NCBI RefSeq assembly: GCF_000421345.1
Contig: NZ_ATWV01000010.1
Span: 62,001-126,000, forward strand
Direction: 5' to 3'
Origin: Treponema bryantii NK4A124
Lineage (GTDB): Bacteria; Spirochaetota; Spirochaetia; Treponematales; Treponemataceae
Length of the DNA stretch: 64,000 nucleotides
The notes beneath the pieces are model-generated. The model worked only from the letters and a program-made list of their open reading frames with translations, was not told the DNA's origin and did not search any database. The position numbers and the translations under genes are program-made. How positions within the stretch are numbered: position 1 is the first letter of the stretch; each line of letters starts with the position of its first letter. This document shows, in pieces, positions 44,637 through 52,868 of this stretch.

Positions 44637-44767
44637 TGCTTATTAAACTCTTTTCCCTACTATATCACAAGGTTAAATAATATAAAAGTAAATTTAAAAA
44701 TATCTTTTTTAACAATTATGGGTTAAAATAGATATGAAAACAAAAAATTATATTCGAGGAAAAAAAT

Positions 44768-45694
44768 ATGGCAATGAGACTTGTTACACGTTCTGATTTT
44801 GATGGTCTTGCTTGTGGTGCTTTACTTCTTGAAGCAGGAATTATAGATCACTGGAAATTCGCTCATCCAAAAGATTTACAGGATGGACTCGTTCCAATTG
44901 ACAGCAACGACTGTCTTGCTAACGTTCCTTTTGTAGAAGGCTGCGGACTCTGGTTCGACCACCACTCAAGTGAATTTGAAAGAAATCAGCTTGAAGGAAA
45001 ATACAAAGGAGAAAGCCGCATTACTCCTTCCTGCGCGCGCATTATTTATGAATATTACGGCGGAAAAGAAAAATTCCCTAACTTTGATGATATTATGGTA
45101 GCTGTAGATAAAGTCGATTCAGGAAATCTTACAATCGATGAAATCCAGAATCCAAAAGGCTGGATACTCGTAGGCTTCCTTATGGACCCACGTACTGGTC
45201 TTGGCCGCTGGCGTGAATTTACAGTTTCTAACTACCAGCTGATGGAAAAGCTTATGGTTGCCTGCCGCGATAAATCAACTGATGAAATTCTTTCAATGCC
45301 GGATGTAAAAGAAAGAATCGAAGTTTACAACGAGCAGACAGAGAAATTCAAAGAGATGGTTAAGGCTCATACCACTGTTGAAGGAAATCTTATTATTTCT
45401 GATTTGCGCGGCGTAGATCCTATTTATACCGGAAACCGCTTTATGATTTACTCTATGTATCCTGAACAGAATATTTCTGCATGGATTGTAAGCGGACGCG
45501 GCGGTCAGGGCTGTTCTGCAGCAGTAGGCTACAGCATCCTCAACAAGACAAGCAAAGTAAATGTCGGAAGTCTTATGCTTAAATACGGTGGCGGCGGACA
45601 CGAAAAAGTAGGTACCTGCCAGTTCACAAATGAGAACATGGAAAGTGACCTGCCAAAAATGCTTGCTGAACTGAAGGCTATGGCTAACGCTTAG
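44768..45694 (+). CDS. DHH-family phosphoesterase
   Basis: A 308-residue DHH/DHHA1 phosphoesterase. N-terminal metal residues are in RSDFDGLACGALL (DxD) and WFDHHSSE (DHH). The C-terminal DHHA1 glycine motif is KYGGGGHEKVGTCQF. The family includes nanoRNases, c-di-AMP phosphodiesterases and exopolyphosphatase-like enzymes; the substrate of this variant is not determined. A GAGGAAAAAA ribosome-binding region precedes the ATG. Confidence 0.88.
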   Translation: MAMRLVTRSDFDGLACGALLLEAGIIDHWKFAHPKDLQDGLVPIDSNDCLANVPFVEGCGLWFDHHSSEFERNQLEGKYKGESRITPSCARIIYEYYGGKEKFPNFDDIMVAVDKVDSGNLTIDEIQNPKGWILVGFLMDPRTGLGRWREFTVSNYQLMEKLMVACRDKSTDEILSMPDVKERIEVYNEQTEKFKEMVKAHTTVEGNLIISDLRGVDPIYTGNRFMIYSMYPEQNISAWIVSGRGGQGCSAAVGYSILNKTSKVNVGSLMLKYGGGGHEKVGTCQFTNENMESDLPKMLAELKAMANA

Positions 45695-45760
45695 TTATTT
45701 GGCAAAAAATCAATAATATGATAGTATAACTCAAACATCATTCTCGGGATTAACTTCTCG

Positions 45761-45830
45761 TGTCATTGTCGGGCTTGACCCGACAATCTTTTTTTATAGC
45801 TGGATTGCCGCATCAAGTGCGGCAATGACA
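45761..45830. repeat. Composite palindromic element with two arms around azlC promoter region
   Basis: Left part TGTCATTGTCGGG, CTTGA, CCCGACAATC (45761-45788), right part GGATTGCCGC, ATCAAGT, GCGGCAATGACA (45802-45830). Each part is itself an inverted repeat, and the outer ends (TGTCATTG and CAATGACA) are also complementary. It is related in wording to class B (ATTGC...GCAAT). The last bases lie immediately before the azlC ribosome-binding site. Confidence 0.7.
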
Positions 45831-45842
45831 ATAAAGGATAAT

Positions 45843-46562
45843 ATGAAAAATAAAGTCTTTCTCGAAGGCATGCGCGACGGCCTTCCTATAGGTCTTGGGT
45901 ATTTTGCAGTTGCCTTTTCATTAGGCATTGTTGCACGTAATGCAGGACTTACTCCAATTCAGGGTTTTATTGCAAGCTTTTTCTGTGTAGCCTCTGCTGG
46001 TGAATATGCTCTCTTTACATCTATTCAGGCCGCAGCAAGCTTTCTCGAAATTGCTTTAATTACACTTGTAGTAAATGCCCGCTACCTTCTTATGAGTACA
46101 GCCCTTACCCAGCGCTTTGATTCGAAAACTTCCCTGATTCACCGCTTCCTTATAGGCTTCGGTATTACAGATGAAATCTTTGGAATTACAATTGCCCGCC
46201 CGGGATATATAAATCCAATCTATAATTATGGAGCAATTTTTGTTGCGGTTCCATTGTGGTCTATTGGAACTTCTCTCGGAATCATTGCCGGAAACTTTTT
46301 ACCGGCACGCGTAGTGAGCGCCCTCTCAGTTGCTCTCTACGGAATGTTCCTTGCAATTATTGTTCCTCCTGCTAAGAAGAATATTGTAATTATGATTTCT
46401 GTTTTAATCAGCTTTGCAGCAAGCTTTGCTTTTACCAAACTACCGTTAGTTAGCCAACTTTCGGGTGGAACAAGAACCATTATCCTTACAGTTGTAATTT
46501 CAAGTATTGTTGCTTTGATTAAACCAATTCCAGATGAAAACAATGATTCGGTGATTGAGTAG
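45843..46562 (+). CDS. azlC: AzlC-family branched-chain amino acid exporter subunit
   Basis: A 239-residue membrane protein of the AzlC (LIV-E) family: DGLPIGLGYFAVAFSLGIVARNAGLTP, FFCVASAGEYALF and NARYLLMSTALTQRF. With AzlD it exports branched-chain amino acids or analogues. The ATG at 45843 is chosen because AAGGA stands before it, while an ATG 18 bp upstream lies within the repeat. The last residues VIE and the stop TAG are supplied by a class A repeat. Confidence 0.9.
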   Translation: MKNKVFLEGMRDGLPIGLGYFAVAFSLGIVARNAGLTPIQGFIASFFCVASAGEYALFTSIQAAASFLEIALITLVVNARYLLMSTALTQRFDSKTSLIHRFLIGFGITDEIFGITIARPGYINPIYNYGAIFVAVPLWSIGTSLGIIAGNFLPARVVSALSVALYGMFLAIIVPPAKKNIVIMISVLISFAASFAFTKLPLVSQLSGGTRTIILTVVISSIVALIKPIPDENNDSVIE

Positions 46563-46586
46563 CCCGAAGGGCAAATCGAAATCACC
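46550..46586. repeat. Class A palindromic element providing the azlC stop codon
   Basis: GGTGATTGAG, TAGCCCGAAGGGC, then AAATCGAAATCACC. The arms GGTGATT/AATCACC differ from the other copies at matching positions on both sides (a compensated change). The TAG within it ends azlC, and the element runs to 18 bp before azlD. Confidence 0.8.
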
Positions 46587-46603
46587 TTTTTGGAGATTAA
46601 ATT

Positions 46604-46909
46604 ATGAATACATATATTTACTTATCTATTTTCACTGCTTTTTTTGTTTCATATCTGATTCGCGTACTTCCTCTTACTCTAATCCGCAAACCAATTAAAA
46701 ACAGATTTATAAGATCATTTCTTTATTATGTGCCCTACATTACACTCGCAGTAATGACTTTTCCTGCAATCATCGAAGCAACACAGTCACCTGTCGCTGG
46801 AATTATTGCACTGATTGTTGGTATCCTTTTATCTTATTTCGGGCTTGGCCTCTTCCCTGTAGCCTGCGCCTGCTGTGCAGTAGTTTTTATTGCAGAGTTC
46901 TTTTTATAA
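46604..46909 (+). CDS. azlD: AzlD-family branched-chain amino acid exporter subunit
   Basis: A 101-residue, four-helix membrane protein of the AzlD family: YLIRVLPLTLIRKPIKNRFIRSFLYYVPYITLAVMTFPAIIEAT near the start and a glycine-rich C-terminal helix pair. It is the small partner of AzlC, whose gene precedes it by 41 bp. TTTGGAG lies before the ATG. Confidence 0.9.
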   Translation: MNTYIYLSIFTAFFVSYLIRVLPLTLIRKPIKNRFIRSFLYYVPYITLAVMTFPAIIEATQSPVAGIIALIVGILLSYFGLGLFPVACACCAVVFIAEFFL

Positions 46910-46919
46910 GCGGATTTAA

Positions 46920-48653
46920 TTACTCTGTAATCTGTGCACTCTGTAACTTATAATACTCACCCTGCTTTGCCATAAGCTCCTGGTGAGTTCCAAGCTCCAC
47001 AATTCCATGGTCATTTACTACAGCAATCTTGTCGGCATTCTTAATTGTAGAAAGGCGGTGTGCAATGACAAGAGTAGTTCGTCCTTTCGAAAGCGCATCA
47101 AAAGAATGCTGAATCTTAATTTCTGTTGCAGTATCCAGAGCAGAAGTTGCTTCATCAAGAATCAGAATCGGTGGATTTTTTAAGAAACAGCGTGCAATGG
47201 ACACTCTCTGTTTCTGACCACCGCTGAGTTTTATTCCGCGCTCGCCCACCACAGAATTGTAGCCGTCAGGCATGAGCATAATGTCATCATGGATTTCGGC
47301 ACGTTTAGCAGCAAGTATAATTTCTTCATCTGTAGCATCCGGCTTTCCATAAGCAATATTTTCCCGGATTGTTCCGGCAAACAAAAATACATCCTGCTGA
47401 ACAATTCCAATCTGACTGCGAAGCGAATGCTTTTTTATCTTTTGAATATCAATTCCATCAAGGCTGATTGAACCGCCTGTAATTTCATAAAAACGTGGAA
47501 TCAAATTACAAATTGTTGATTTTCCACCGCCACTGGCCCCGACTAGAGCAAACTTTTCCCCTGAATGAATATCAAGATTTATATTTTTCAAAACAGGAAA
47601 ATCAGGAGTATAAGAAAAATCAACATTCTTAAAACTGATATTACCTCGAGCAGAAAGAATCTCTACAGCATCCGGACTATCCGCAGGCTCAGGCTCAGTT
47701 CTCATGATTTCTATAAATCTATTGAAACCAGCCATGCCTGTTGCAAACTGTTCAACAAAATTGTTCAATTTTTTAATAGGTCCAACAAAGCTTGCAATAA
47801 ACAAGTTTGCCGCAACTAAGTCTGGCAGAGTCATTTTACCCTTCATAATAAAGTATCCACCAACAGCCAGTGTAAGAAGAGAAAGTAAATTATTACAAAA
47901 TTCAACATTTGAAAAGAAGCTTGCCATATAGCGGAAGCGGCTCTGCTTTGCAGCACTGTACTGTTGATTATAAAGAGCAAAACGTTTACGCTCATAATCT
48001 TCGTTAGTAAAACCCTTTGTTACACGAATACCTGAGATACTGGATTCAAGACCGGCATTTACTTCAGCAGTTGTTTCTTTTACCTTTGCAGATGCTTTAG
48101 AAAGATTACGTCGGGAAGTGAAAACAATAAAGAAGATTGCAGGCAGCATGATGAAAACAATAATTGCAAGCTCCCAACGAATTGTCAGAAGAAGAATAAA
48201 AGAACCAATGAGATTCAGCATGGCAATTGAAAAATCTTCAGGTCCATGATGGGCAAGCTCTGTAATTTCAAATAAGTCAGTAGTTGCCCGAGACATGATT
48301 TTCCCCGTGCGGTTTGTGTCATAAAAGCTGAAAGGCAATTCTTCCAGATGATCAAAAACATCCCGTCTCATATCCTGTTCAACGCGGTTTCCAAAAACAT
48401 GTCCCCAGTAGGCGACAAACCAGTTACACATTTTATGAATACAAAAGCCTACGAGCAGAATCCCAACAAGCGTCAAAAAAGTTTTTAACTGATGATTTGG
48501 AATGAGTGTATTGAGTGCATATCGTGAAAACATAGGAAAAGCAACATCAATAGCGGCCATAAAAAAAGCACAGAGCATATCTGCAATAAAAAGCCCGATG
48601 TGCGGTTTGTAATAAGAGAAAAATATCTTAAGCGGTTTTTTAGAAAAGTCCAT
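46920..48653 (-). CDS. ABC transporter, fused membrane and ATPase domains
   Basis: A 577-residue half-transporter of the MsbA/LmrA type. Six membrane helices in residues 1-310, then an ATPase with Walker A GASGGGKST, signature LSGGQKQR, Walker B ILILDEATSAL and the H-loop AHRLSTI. It dimerises to export lipids, drugs or peptides. It is monocistronic. Its promoter shares a -35 hexamer with the divergent HAD gene. Confidence 0.93.
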   Translation of the reverse strand: MDFSKKPLKIFFSYYKPHIGLFIADMLCAFFMAAIDVAFPMFSRYALNTLIPNHQLKTFLTLVGILLVGFCIHKMCNWFVAYWGHVFGNRVEQDMRRDVFDHLEELPFSFYDTNRTGKIMSRATTDLFEITELAHHGPEDFSIAMLNLIGSFILLLTIRWELAIIVFIMLPAIFFIVFTSRRNLSKASAKVKETTAEVNAGLESSISGIRVTKGFTNEDYERKRFALYNQQYSAAKQSRFRYMASFFSNVEFCNNLLSLLTLAVGGYFIMKGKMTLPDLVAANLFIASFVGPIKKLNNFVEQFATGMAGFNRFIEIMRTEPEPADSPDAVEILSARGNISFKNVDFSYTPDFPVLKNINLDIHSGEKFALVGASGGGKSTICNLIPRFYEITGGSISLDGIDIQKIKKHSLRSQIGIVQQDVFLFAGTIRENIAYGKPDATDEEIILAAKRAEIHDDIMLMPDGYNSVVGERGIKLSGGQKQRVSIARCFLKNPPILILDEATSALDTATEIKIQHSFDALSKGRTTLVIAHRLSTIKNADKIAVVNDHGIVELGTHQELMAKQGEYYKLQSAQITE

Positions 48654-48660
48654 TATTACA

Positions 48661-48713
48661 ATAATAACAGAAGGAATCTAAGTATTGCAACTTACCAGAA
48701 CAGCACCTATAAT
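48661..48713. promoter_or_regulatory. Divergent promoters sharing one palindromic -35 hexamer (TTGCAA)
   Basis: TTGCAA at 48685-48690 is its own reverse complement. To the right: a 17-bp spacer, TATAAT at 48708-48713, five bases, ATG at 48719 (HAD gene). To the left on the minus strand: an 18-bp spacer, TATTAT at 48666-48661, seven bases, ATG at 48653 (ABC transporter). Neither gene has a Shine-Dalgarno sequence. The two promoters should exclude one another at the -35. Confidence 0.7.
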
Positions 48714-48718
48714 ACCTT

Positions 48719-49366
48719 ATGTTCGATTATCTTTTCTTTGACCTCGACGGCACATTAACAGACCCGGCCCTGGGAATCACCAATTCTTTTATTCACGCAC
48801 TAAAATATTTTGGAATAGAAATCCCATCCTACGAAAAGCTTTGCTCATTTATCGGACCGCCATTACCTGATACTTTTAAAACCCAGTTTGGCTTTGATGA
48901 CCAGAAAGCTGCAGAAGGTGTAAAAAAATACAGAGAATATTTTGCAACAAAAGGCCTGCTAGAAAATTCAGTTTACCCTGGAATCCCGGAGCTTCTTGCC
49001 GGGCTTAAACAGGCAGGTAAAAAGTTAGTCGTGGCTACTTCAAAGCCGGAAGAATATTCTGTCCGCATTATAGAACACTTTGGCCTGGCACAATATTTCG
49101 AAAATGTCTGTGGCAGCCTTATGGACGAAAGCCGCAGCAAAAAAGACGAAGTTATCGCTTACGCCATAGAACGCAATCATATATCAGACAAATCAAAAAT
49201 CCTCATGATTGGCGACCGCAAACACGACATTCTGGGCGCAAAAAAAATCGGCCTCAAATCCTGCGGAGTTCTCTTTGGCTATGGAAGCCGAGAAGAACTC
49301 GAAGAAGCCGGAGCCGACTTTATTGCAGAAAATGTTTCACGATTAGACAAAATCTGCAGACAATAA
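48719..49366 (+). CDS. HAD-superfamily phosphatase (phosphoglycolate phosphatase-like)
   Basis: A 215-residue HAD hydrolase. Motif I FFDLDGTLTDP, with Asp nucleophile and acid; motif II region VVATSKPEEYS; motif III/IV KSKILMIGDRKHDILGAKKIGLKSCGVLFGYG. The cap inserted after motif I is alpha-helical (class C1). Phosphoglycolate phosphatase or a 5'-nucleotidase-like activity is probable. It has a leaderless-type promoter. Confidence 0.88.
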   Translation: MFDYLFFDLDGTLTDPALGITNSFIHALKYFGIEIPSYEKLCSFIGPPLPDTFKTQFGFDDQKAAEGVKKYREYFATKGLLENSVYPGIPELLAGLKQAGKKLVVATSKPEEYSVRIIEHFGLAQYFENVCGSLMDESRSKKDEVIAYAIERNHISDKSKILMIGDRKHDILGAKKIGLKSCGVLFGYGSREELEEAGADFIAENVSRLDKICRQ

Positions 49367-49410
49367 ATTTTTCTAAGACTAATTACTGGAAATCAATTTA
49401 ACAAATTTTA

Positions 49411-49422
49411 ACTAACGTTAGT
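49411..49422. repeat. ACTAAC/GTTAGT palindrome
   Basis: A perfect 12-bp palindrome ACTAACGTTAGT in the HAD-GH43 gap. Spaced versions (four bases between arms) lie at 52869, 52892 and, imperfectly, 55620. Confidence 0.5.
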
Positions 49423-49465
49423 AAGTTTACAAGCTTTTAATTTAACTGTATTCTTTTATTAAATA

Positions 49466-51115
49466 ATGAAAAAATTCTTTAAAAACTACCGAATGTTAGT
49501 TATAATTTTAGTCATCACAATCCTTATTATACTAACAATTGTAAGGAATCAAAAAATGAAAAACAATTCCATAAAATCTGCCGAATCGAATCCTATCACA
49601 ATGAAGAAATCCTCCTCCTACATCATCCCAGCAGACTTTCCGGATCCCGATATTATCCGTGTAAATGACACCTACTATATGGTCAGCACCACAATGCACT
49701 TTATGCCAGGCTGCGTTATCCTACGCTCTCACAATCTTGTAGACTGGGAACATGCAGCTTACGTTTACGATGAACTTGAAGCCACAGAAAAAGAGACTCT
49801 GGCAGACAATAAAGGTGCATATGGTAAAGGCATGTGGGCTGCCTGTATTCGTCATCACAATGGCAAATTCTATATCTCTTTTGTTGCGAATGACACAGGA
49901 AAGACCTATTTGTTTACATCTGAAAAAATCGAAGGTCCATGGCAGCGTTCAGAAATAAAAGGCTTTTATCATGATATGTCGCTACTTTTTGATGATGATG
50001 GCCGTGTTTACTGTGTGAGCGGAAATATGAATATAACTCTTACAGAAATGGAGGCAGATCTGTCTGGACCCAAAGCTGGAGGAATTAATAAAGTAATAAT
50101 CCACGATAATCCACAAAATGTAATTTTAGGCTACGAAGGATGCCATATTTATAAGATTAACGGAAAATACTACATCTTCTTTATTCATATGCCAAAAGGA
50201 AAGATGCGTACGGAAGCCTGCTATGTTTCTGATAGAATTGATGGACCTTACACTGGAAAAGATGTTTTATGTTCAGATTTAGCCGGATGGAATAGCGGAA
50301 CTGCCCAAGGCGGAATTGTTCAGGCTCCGAACGGAAACTGGTATTCAATCGTCTTCCAGGACCATGGAGCGCTGGGAAGAATACCGGTTTTAGTTCCTGT
50401 AAAGTTTGTAGATGACTTCCCTGTATTCGGAGCTGCAGGTTTTGCGCCAAGAGAAGTAAACGTTCCGGATCTGCGCCCGGATTATCAGTATAAGCCGCTT
50501 TACAGTAATGACTTTACAAATCCGGCCTGGCAGTGGAATCATATTCCGGATAAGAAACTGATTTCCCTGACTTCTGATACTTTCACCGTAAAAACCGCAA
50601 AAACCTGTAAAAACGTAGTTCAGGCCGCAAACACTCTTACACAAAGAACTTTCACAGAACATTGTGCAGGATCTGTCGAAATTGACGCATCTACAATAAA
50701 TGAAGGTGATATTGCTGGCCTTTGTGCACTTGAAGGAGAATACGGATTTATCGGAATCACAAAAAAGAATGGTAAATATAAACTAATTGTCGCAGAACAC
50801 AAAATTCCATATAGTCCATGGTCTATGGGAGTATTTGATAATGAAGACCCTGTTATTAAAGCAGAAAAGGAGATTTCTTCACCAAAACTCAAATTAAAGG
50901 CGACTTTTAATCTGGAACATACAAAAGAGCAAGTTCAGTTTGCTTTTTCTCAAAATCTGGGTGATAATGCTGCTTTCGAAGATTTTGGAGCCCCGGTAAA
51001 GCTTAGATATACTCTGGATCAGTTTGTAGGCGTTCGATTTGCCTTATTCTGTTATTCTACAGAAAATGCTGGCGGAGAAGCCACATTTAAGGAGTTTAAG
51101 CTTGATTTACTCTAA
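49466..51115 (+). CDS. GH43-family glycoside hydrolase (beta-xylosidase-like), membrane-anchored
   Basis: A 549-residue protein with an uncleaved-looking N-terminal hydrophobic anchor (residues 10-26). The five-bladed beta-propeller starts with IPADFPDPDIIRV (general-base Asp in DFPDPD, residues 57-62). The general-acid region is GYEGCHIYKINGKYYIFF. The C-terminal 200 residues form a beta-sandwich of the kind found in GH43 xylosidases. It cleaves arabinoxylan or xylo-oligosaccharides, consistent with life in a plant-fibre gut. No ribosome-binding site is evident. Confidence 0.88.
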   Translation: MKKFFKNYRMLVIILVITILIILTIVRNQKMKNNSIKSAESNPITMKKSSSYIIPADFPDPDIIRVNDTYYMVSTTMHFMPGCVILRSHNLVDWEHAAYVYDELEATEKETLADNKGAYGKGMWAACIRHHNGKFYISFVANDTGKTYLFTSEKIEGPWQRSEIKGFYHDMSLLFDDDGRVYCVSGNMNITLTEMEADLSGPKAGGINKVIIHDNPQNVILGYEGCHIYKINGKYYIFFIHMPKGKMRTEACYVSDRIDGPYTGKDVLCSDLAGWNSGTAQGGIVQAPNGNWYSIVFQDHGALGRIPVLVPVKFVDDFPVFGAAGFAPREVNVPDLRPDYQYKPLYSNDFTNPAWQWNHIPDKKLISLTSDTFTVKTAKTCKNVVQAANTLTQRTFTEHCAGSVEIDASTINEGDIAGLCALEGEYGFIGITKKNGKYKLIVAEHKIPYSPWSMGVFDNEDPVIKAEKEISSPKLKLKATFNLEHTKEQVQFAFSQNLGDNAAFEDFGAPVKLRYTLDQFVGVRFALFCYSTENAGGEATFKEFKLDLL

Positions 51116-51599
51116 AGCAAAAACAGAAGACATTGAAAAAGTATTCTCGATATTCTCTGCAGCAATAAAACATATGGAAGAACTGAAAATCCACCAGTGG
51201 GACGAGATATATCCTGATTTGCAGATAATTTCAGAAGATATCAGCAAAAACCAGATGTATATTGGTAAAAAGGATGGAAAGCCTGCAGTTTGCTTTGTTT
51301 TAAGTGAAGAATTCGATGAAGAATATAAAAATGGTAAATGGCTGTTGCCTGATGCAAAATTCTGCGTAATTCACAGATTATGTGTATCTCCAGACTTTCA
51401 GAATCAGGGATTAGCAGCAGAAACCCTTAAATATATTGAAAACCTATGTAAAGACCAGGGATATGACTCCATTCGCCTGGATTGTTTTACTCAGAATCCA
51501 TATTCTCAGAAATTATATGATAAAGCCGGATATTCCATTACTGGATACGCAGATTGGCGAAAAGGCCGCTTTGAACTCCGGGAAAAGGTATTAAAATAG
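51102..51599 (+). CDS. GNAT acetyltransferase, TTG start overlapping the GH43 gene
   Basis: A 165-residue N-acetyltransferase. The TTG at 51102 is chosen because a perfect AAGGAG (51089-51094) stands seven bases upstream and the domain starts immediately (IYSKAKTEDIEKVFSIF); upstream in-frame ATGs lie inside the GH43 coding sequence without signals. The acetyl-CoA motif is HRLCVSPDFQNQGLAAETLKYIE and the C-terminal motif is DCFTQNPYSQKLYDKAGY. It overlaps the hydrolase gene by 14 bp, so it is translationally coupled. Confidence 0.8.
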   Translation: MIYSKAKTEDIEKVFSIFSAAIKHMEELKIHQWDEIYPDLQIISEDISKNQMYIGKKDGKPAVCFVLSEEFDEEYKNGKWLLPDAKFCVIHRLCVSPDFQNQGLAAETLKYIENLCKDQGYDSIRLDCFTQNPYSQKLYDKAGYSITGYADWRKGRFELREKVLK

Positions 51600-51742
51600 A
51601 TTGCCACGTCGCTCCGCTCCCCGCAATGACTATAAATTCTGTCATTGGGAGCAGAAGACAAAGCAATCCATTGCAAATAATTCATTTTCAGATAATTACC
51701 TCATTAAATCCCCGTCATTGCAAGCCGAAAGCGAAGCAATCC
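51599..51742. repeat. Three class B palindromic elements in series
   Basis: 51599-51630 (GATTGCCACGTCGC...GCAATGAC, inverse orientation), 51641-51669 (GTCATTGGGAGC...GCAATCC) and 51714-51742 (GTCATTGCAAGCC...GCAATCC). The first overlaps the G of the acetyltransferase stop codon. The series opens the large gene-free segment. Confidence 0.75.
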
Positions 51743-51896
51743 ATATTATTCATATCCAGCTTGGACCTTCAGATCACTTCTCTCCTAAAAATGACATTAT
51801 AGCCCCAATATAAATATTATTTCTAACTAAAAACAATTGAATCAAATATCAATGCAAAACTTGTCGTGTCTACTTCCAAACAGCCTATATTAACAT

Positions 51897-51962
51897 ACAA
51901 ACGGTCGTAATGTTTTAAAGTTAACGACCAGTTATTAGTTTTTAAAGTTAACAACCGTTTGT
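51897..51962. repeat. Inverted and direct repeats beside the parS cluster
   Basis: Outer 9-bp arms ACAAACGGT (51897-51905) and ACCGTTTGT (51954-51962). Inside, two 17-bp direct copies of TTTTAAAGTTAACGACC (51913-51929 and, with one change, 51940-51956) at 27-bp spacing, each ending in a dyad-related ACC. The layout resembles iteron or initiator-binding DNA. Confidence 0.5.
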
Positions 51963-52470
51963 CAGTTTAAACTTTGTTTCACGTGGAACAAAACTTTATT
52001 ATTTCTTATTTACAACTTACAAATAAATCATTCTATTATTCCATCAAATGTTTCACATGAAACATATATAATTAAACTAAAAAATTTTACTATAAAGTTC
52101 TTTTAATGAGATTCAATAAAAACAAACATTTGTTCCACGTGAAACAAGATTATTTCTACAAATCAGTCTGAGATTTTTTTTGATGAGACCTTATAAATAC
52201 ACAATTTTTAGTTATCTCATTCTTTATTCAATACTTTACTTTATATTTACTTTTTCACAAAATCTTAAAAAGAATTATGTTTCACATGAAACATTCTAAC
52301 ACACCAAGTATCTCCCTGAAATCAAAACCATTTACAAAAAAACAAATTATAAATAACGTTCCACGTGAAACACGTAATTGTAATTCCCACTCCCCTACCC
52401 TACACTATTTGATTTCGTATTTTAATTTTATGTTTCACATGAAACATAGGGAGCGACGGCCGAAGACCGG

Positions 52471-52495
52471 TAAAATGCTCCAGTGGAGCATTTTA
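52471..52495. repeat. 25-bp perfect palindrome between parS sites
   Basis: TAAAATGCTCCA, G, TGGAGCATTTTA: 12-bp arms with a single central base, set in a GC-rich insert (52447-52530) that looks like another dispersed element placed between two parS sites. Confidence 0.7.
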
Positions 52496-52600
52496 AGCGA
52501 ATCTCCGAGCAGCTGTGCTGCGAAGGTTTGAAATATATATGCTTCAATGATTTTGATTGTTTCACATGAAACAAATTGAACTGACCAGCATCAATTTTAT

Positions 52601-52673
52601 TAATCCACAACAGTAACAAAGTTATCCACATTAATTATCAAAATTGTGGATAACTTGTAGATTATGTGGATAA
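52601..52673. other. DnaA-box cluster next to the parS sites
   Basis: Perfect DnaA boxes TTATCCACA at 52622-52630 (plus) and TGTGGATAA at 52645-52653 and 52665-52673 (minus), plus a near-match TAATCCACA at 52601-52609. They sit in an AT-rich stretch between the last two parS-like sites. They may be part of the origin, or a DnaA-titration or regulatory site. Confidence 0.75.
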
Positions 52674-52720
52674 CTATATTTTGTGTTTCACGTGGAACAA
52701 AATAGAATAGATACAAAAAA

Positions 52721-52750
52721 AAGGGCGACCGATTAATTCGGTCTGCCCTT
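52721..52750 (-). terminator. Rho-independent terminator downstream of gyrA
   Basis: Arms AAGGGCGACCGA (52721-52732) and TCGGTC-T-GCCCTT (52738-52750), loop TTAAT, one bulge. On the minus strand it is followed by eight T residues. It lies about 280 bp after the gyrA stop and just before the last parS site, so it should shield the parS cluster from gyrA transcription. Confidence 0.8.
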
Positions 52751-52868
52751 CTGCCTGATGTATATATGTAATCACCCTAGAACTAAAAACTTTTATTAAT
52801 AGCTCATACCCTTTCTTTTATTATTAAGCAAAAAAAATATTTTGTCAACAATATTTTATTTTTTTCTA

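Larger units (their letters stand above)
51975..52699. promoter_or_regulatory. Cluster of eight parS-like ParB-binding palindromes
   Basis: Sites match the bacterial parS consensus TGTTTCACGTGAAACA within one or two bases: TGTTTCACGTGGAACA at 51975 and 52684, TGTTTCACATGAAACA at 52049, 52278, 52431 and 52558, TGTTCCACGTGAAACA at 52131 and CGTTCCACGTGAAACA at 52357. They occupy 725 bp at intervals of 74, 82, 147, 79, 74, 127 and 126 bp. ParB loads here and spreads to organise and segregate the origin. parA and parB are not in the window. Confidence 0.9.

Noticed and set aside
51601-51813. Open frame of 70 codons after the GNAT gene
   Set aside because: It is composed of three class B repeats (RRSAPRND and similar), lacks a ribosome-binding site, and does not look like a protein.
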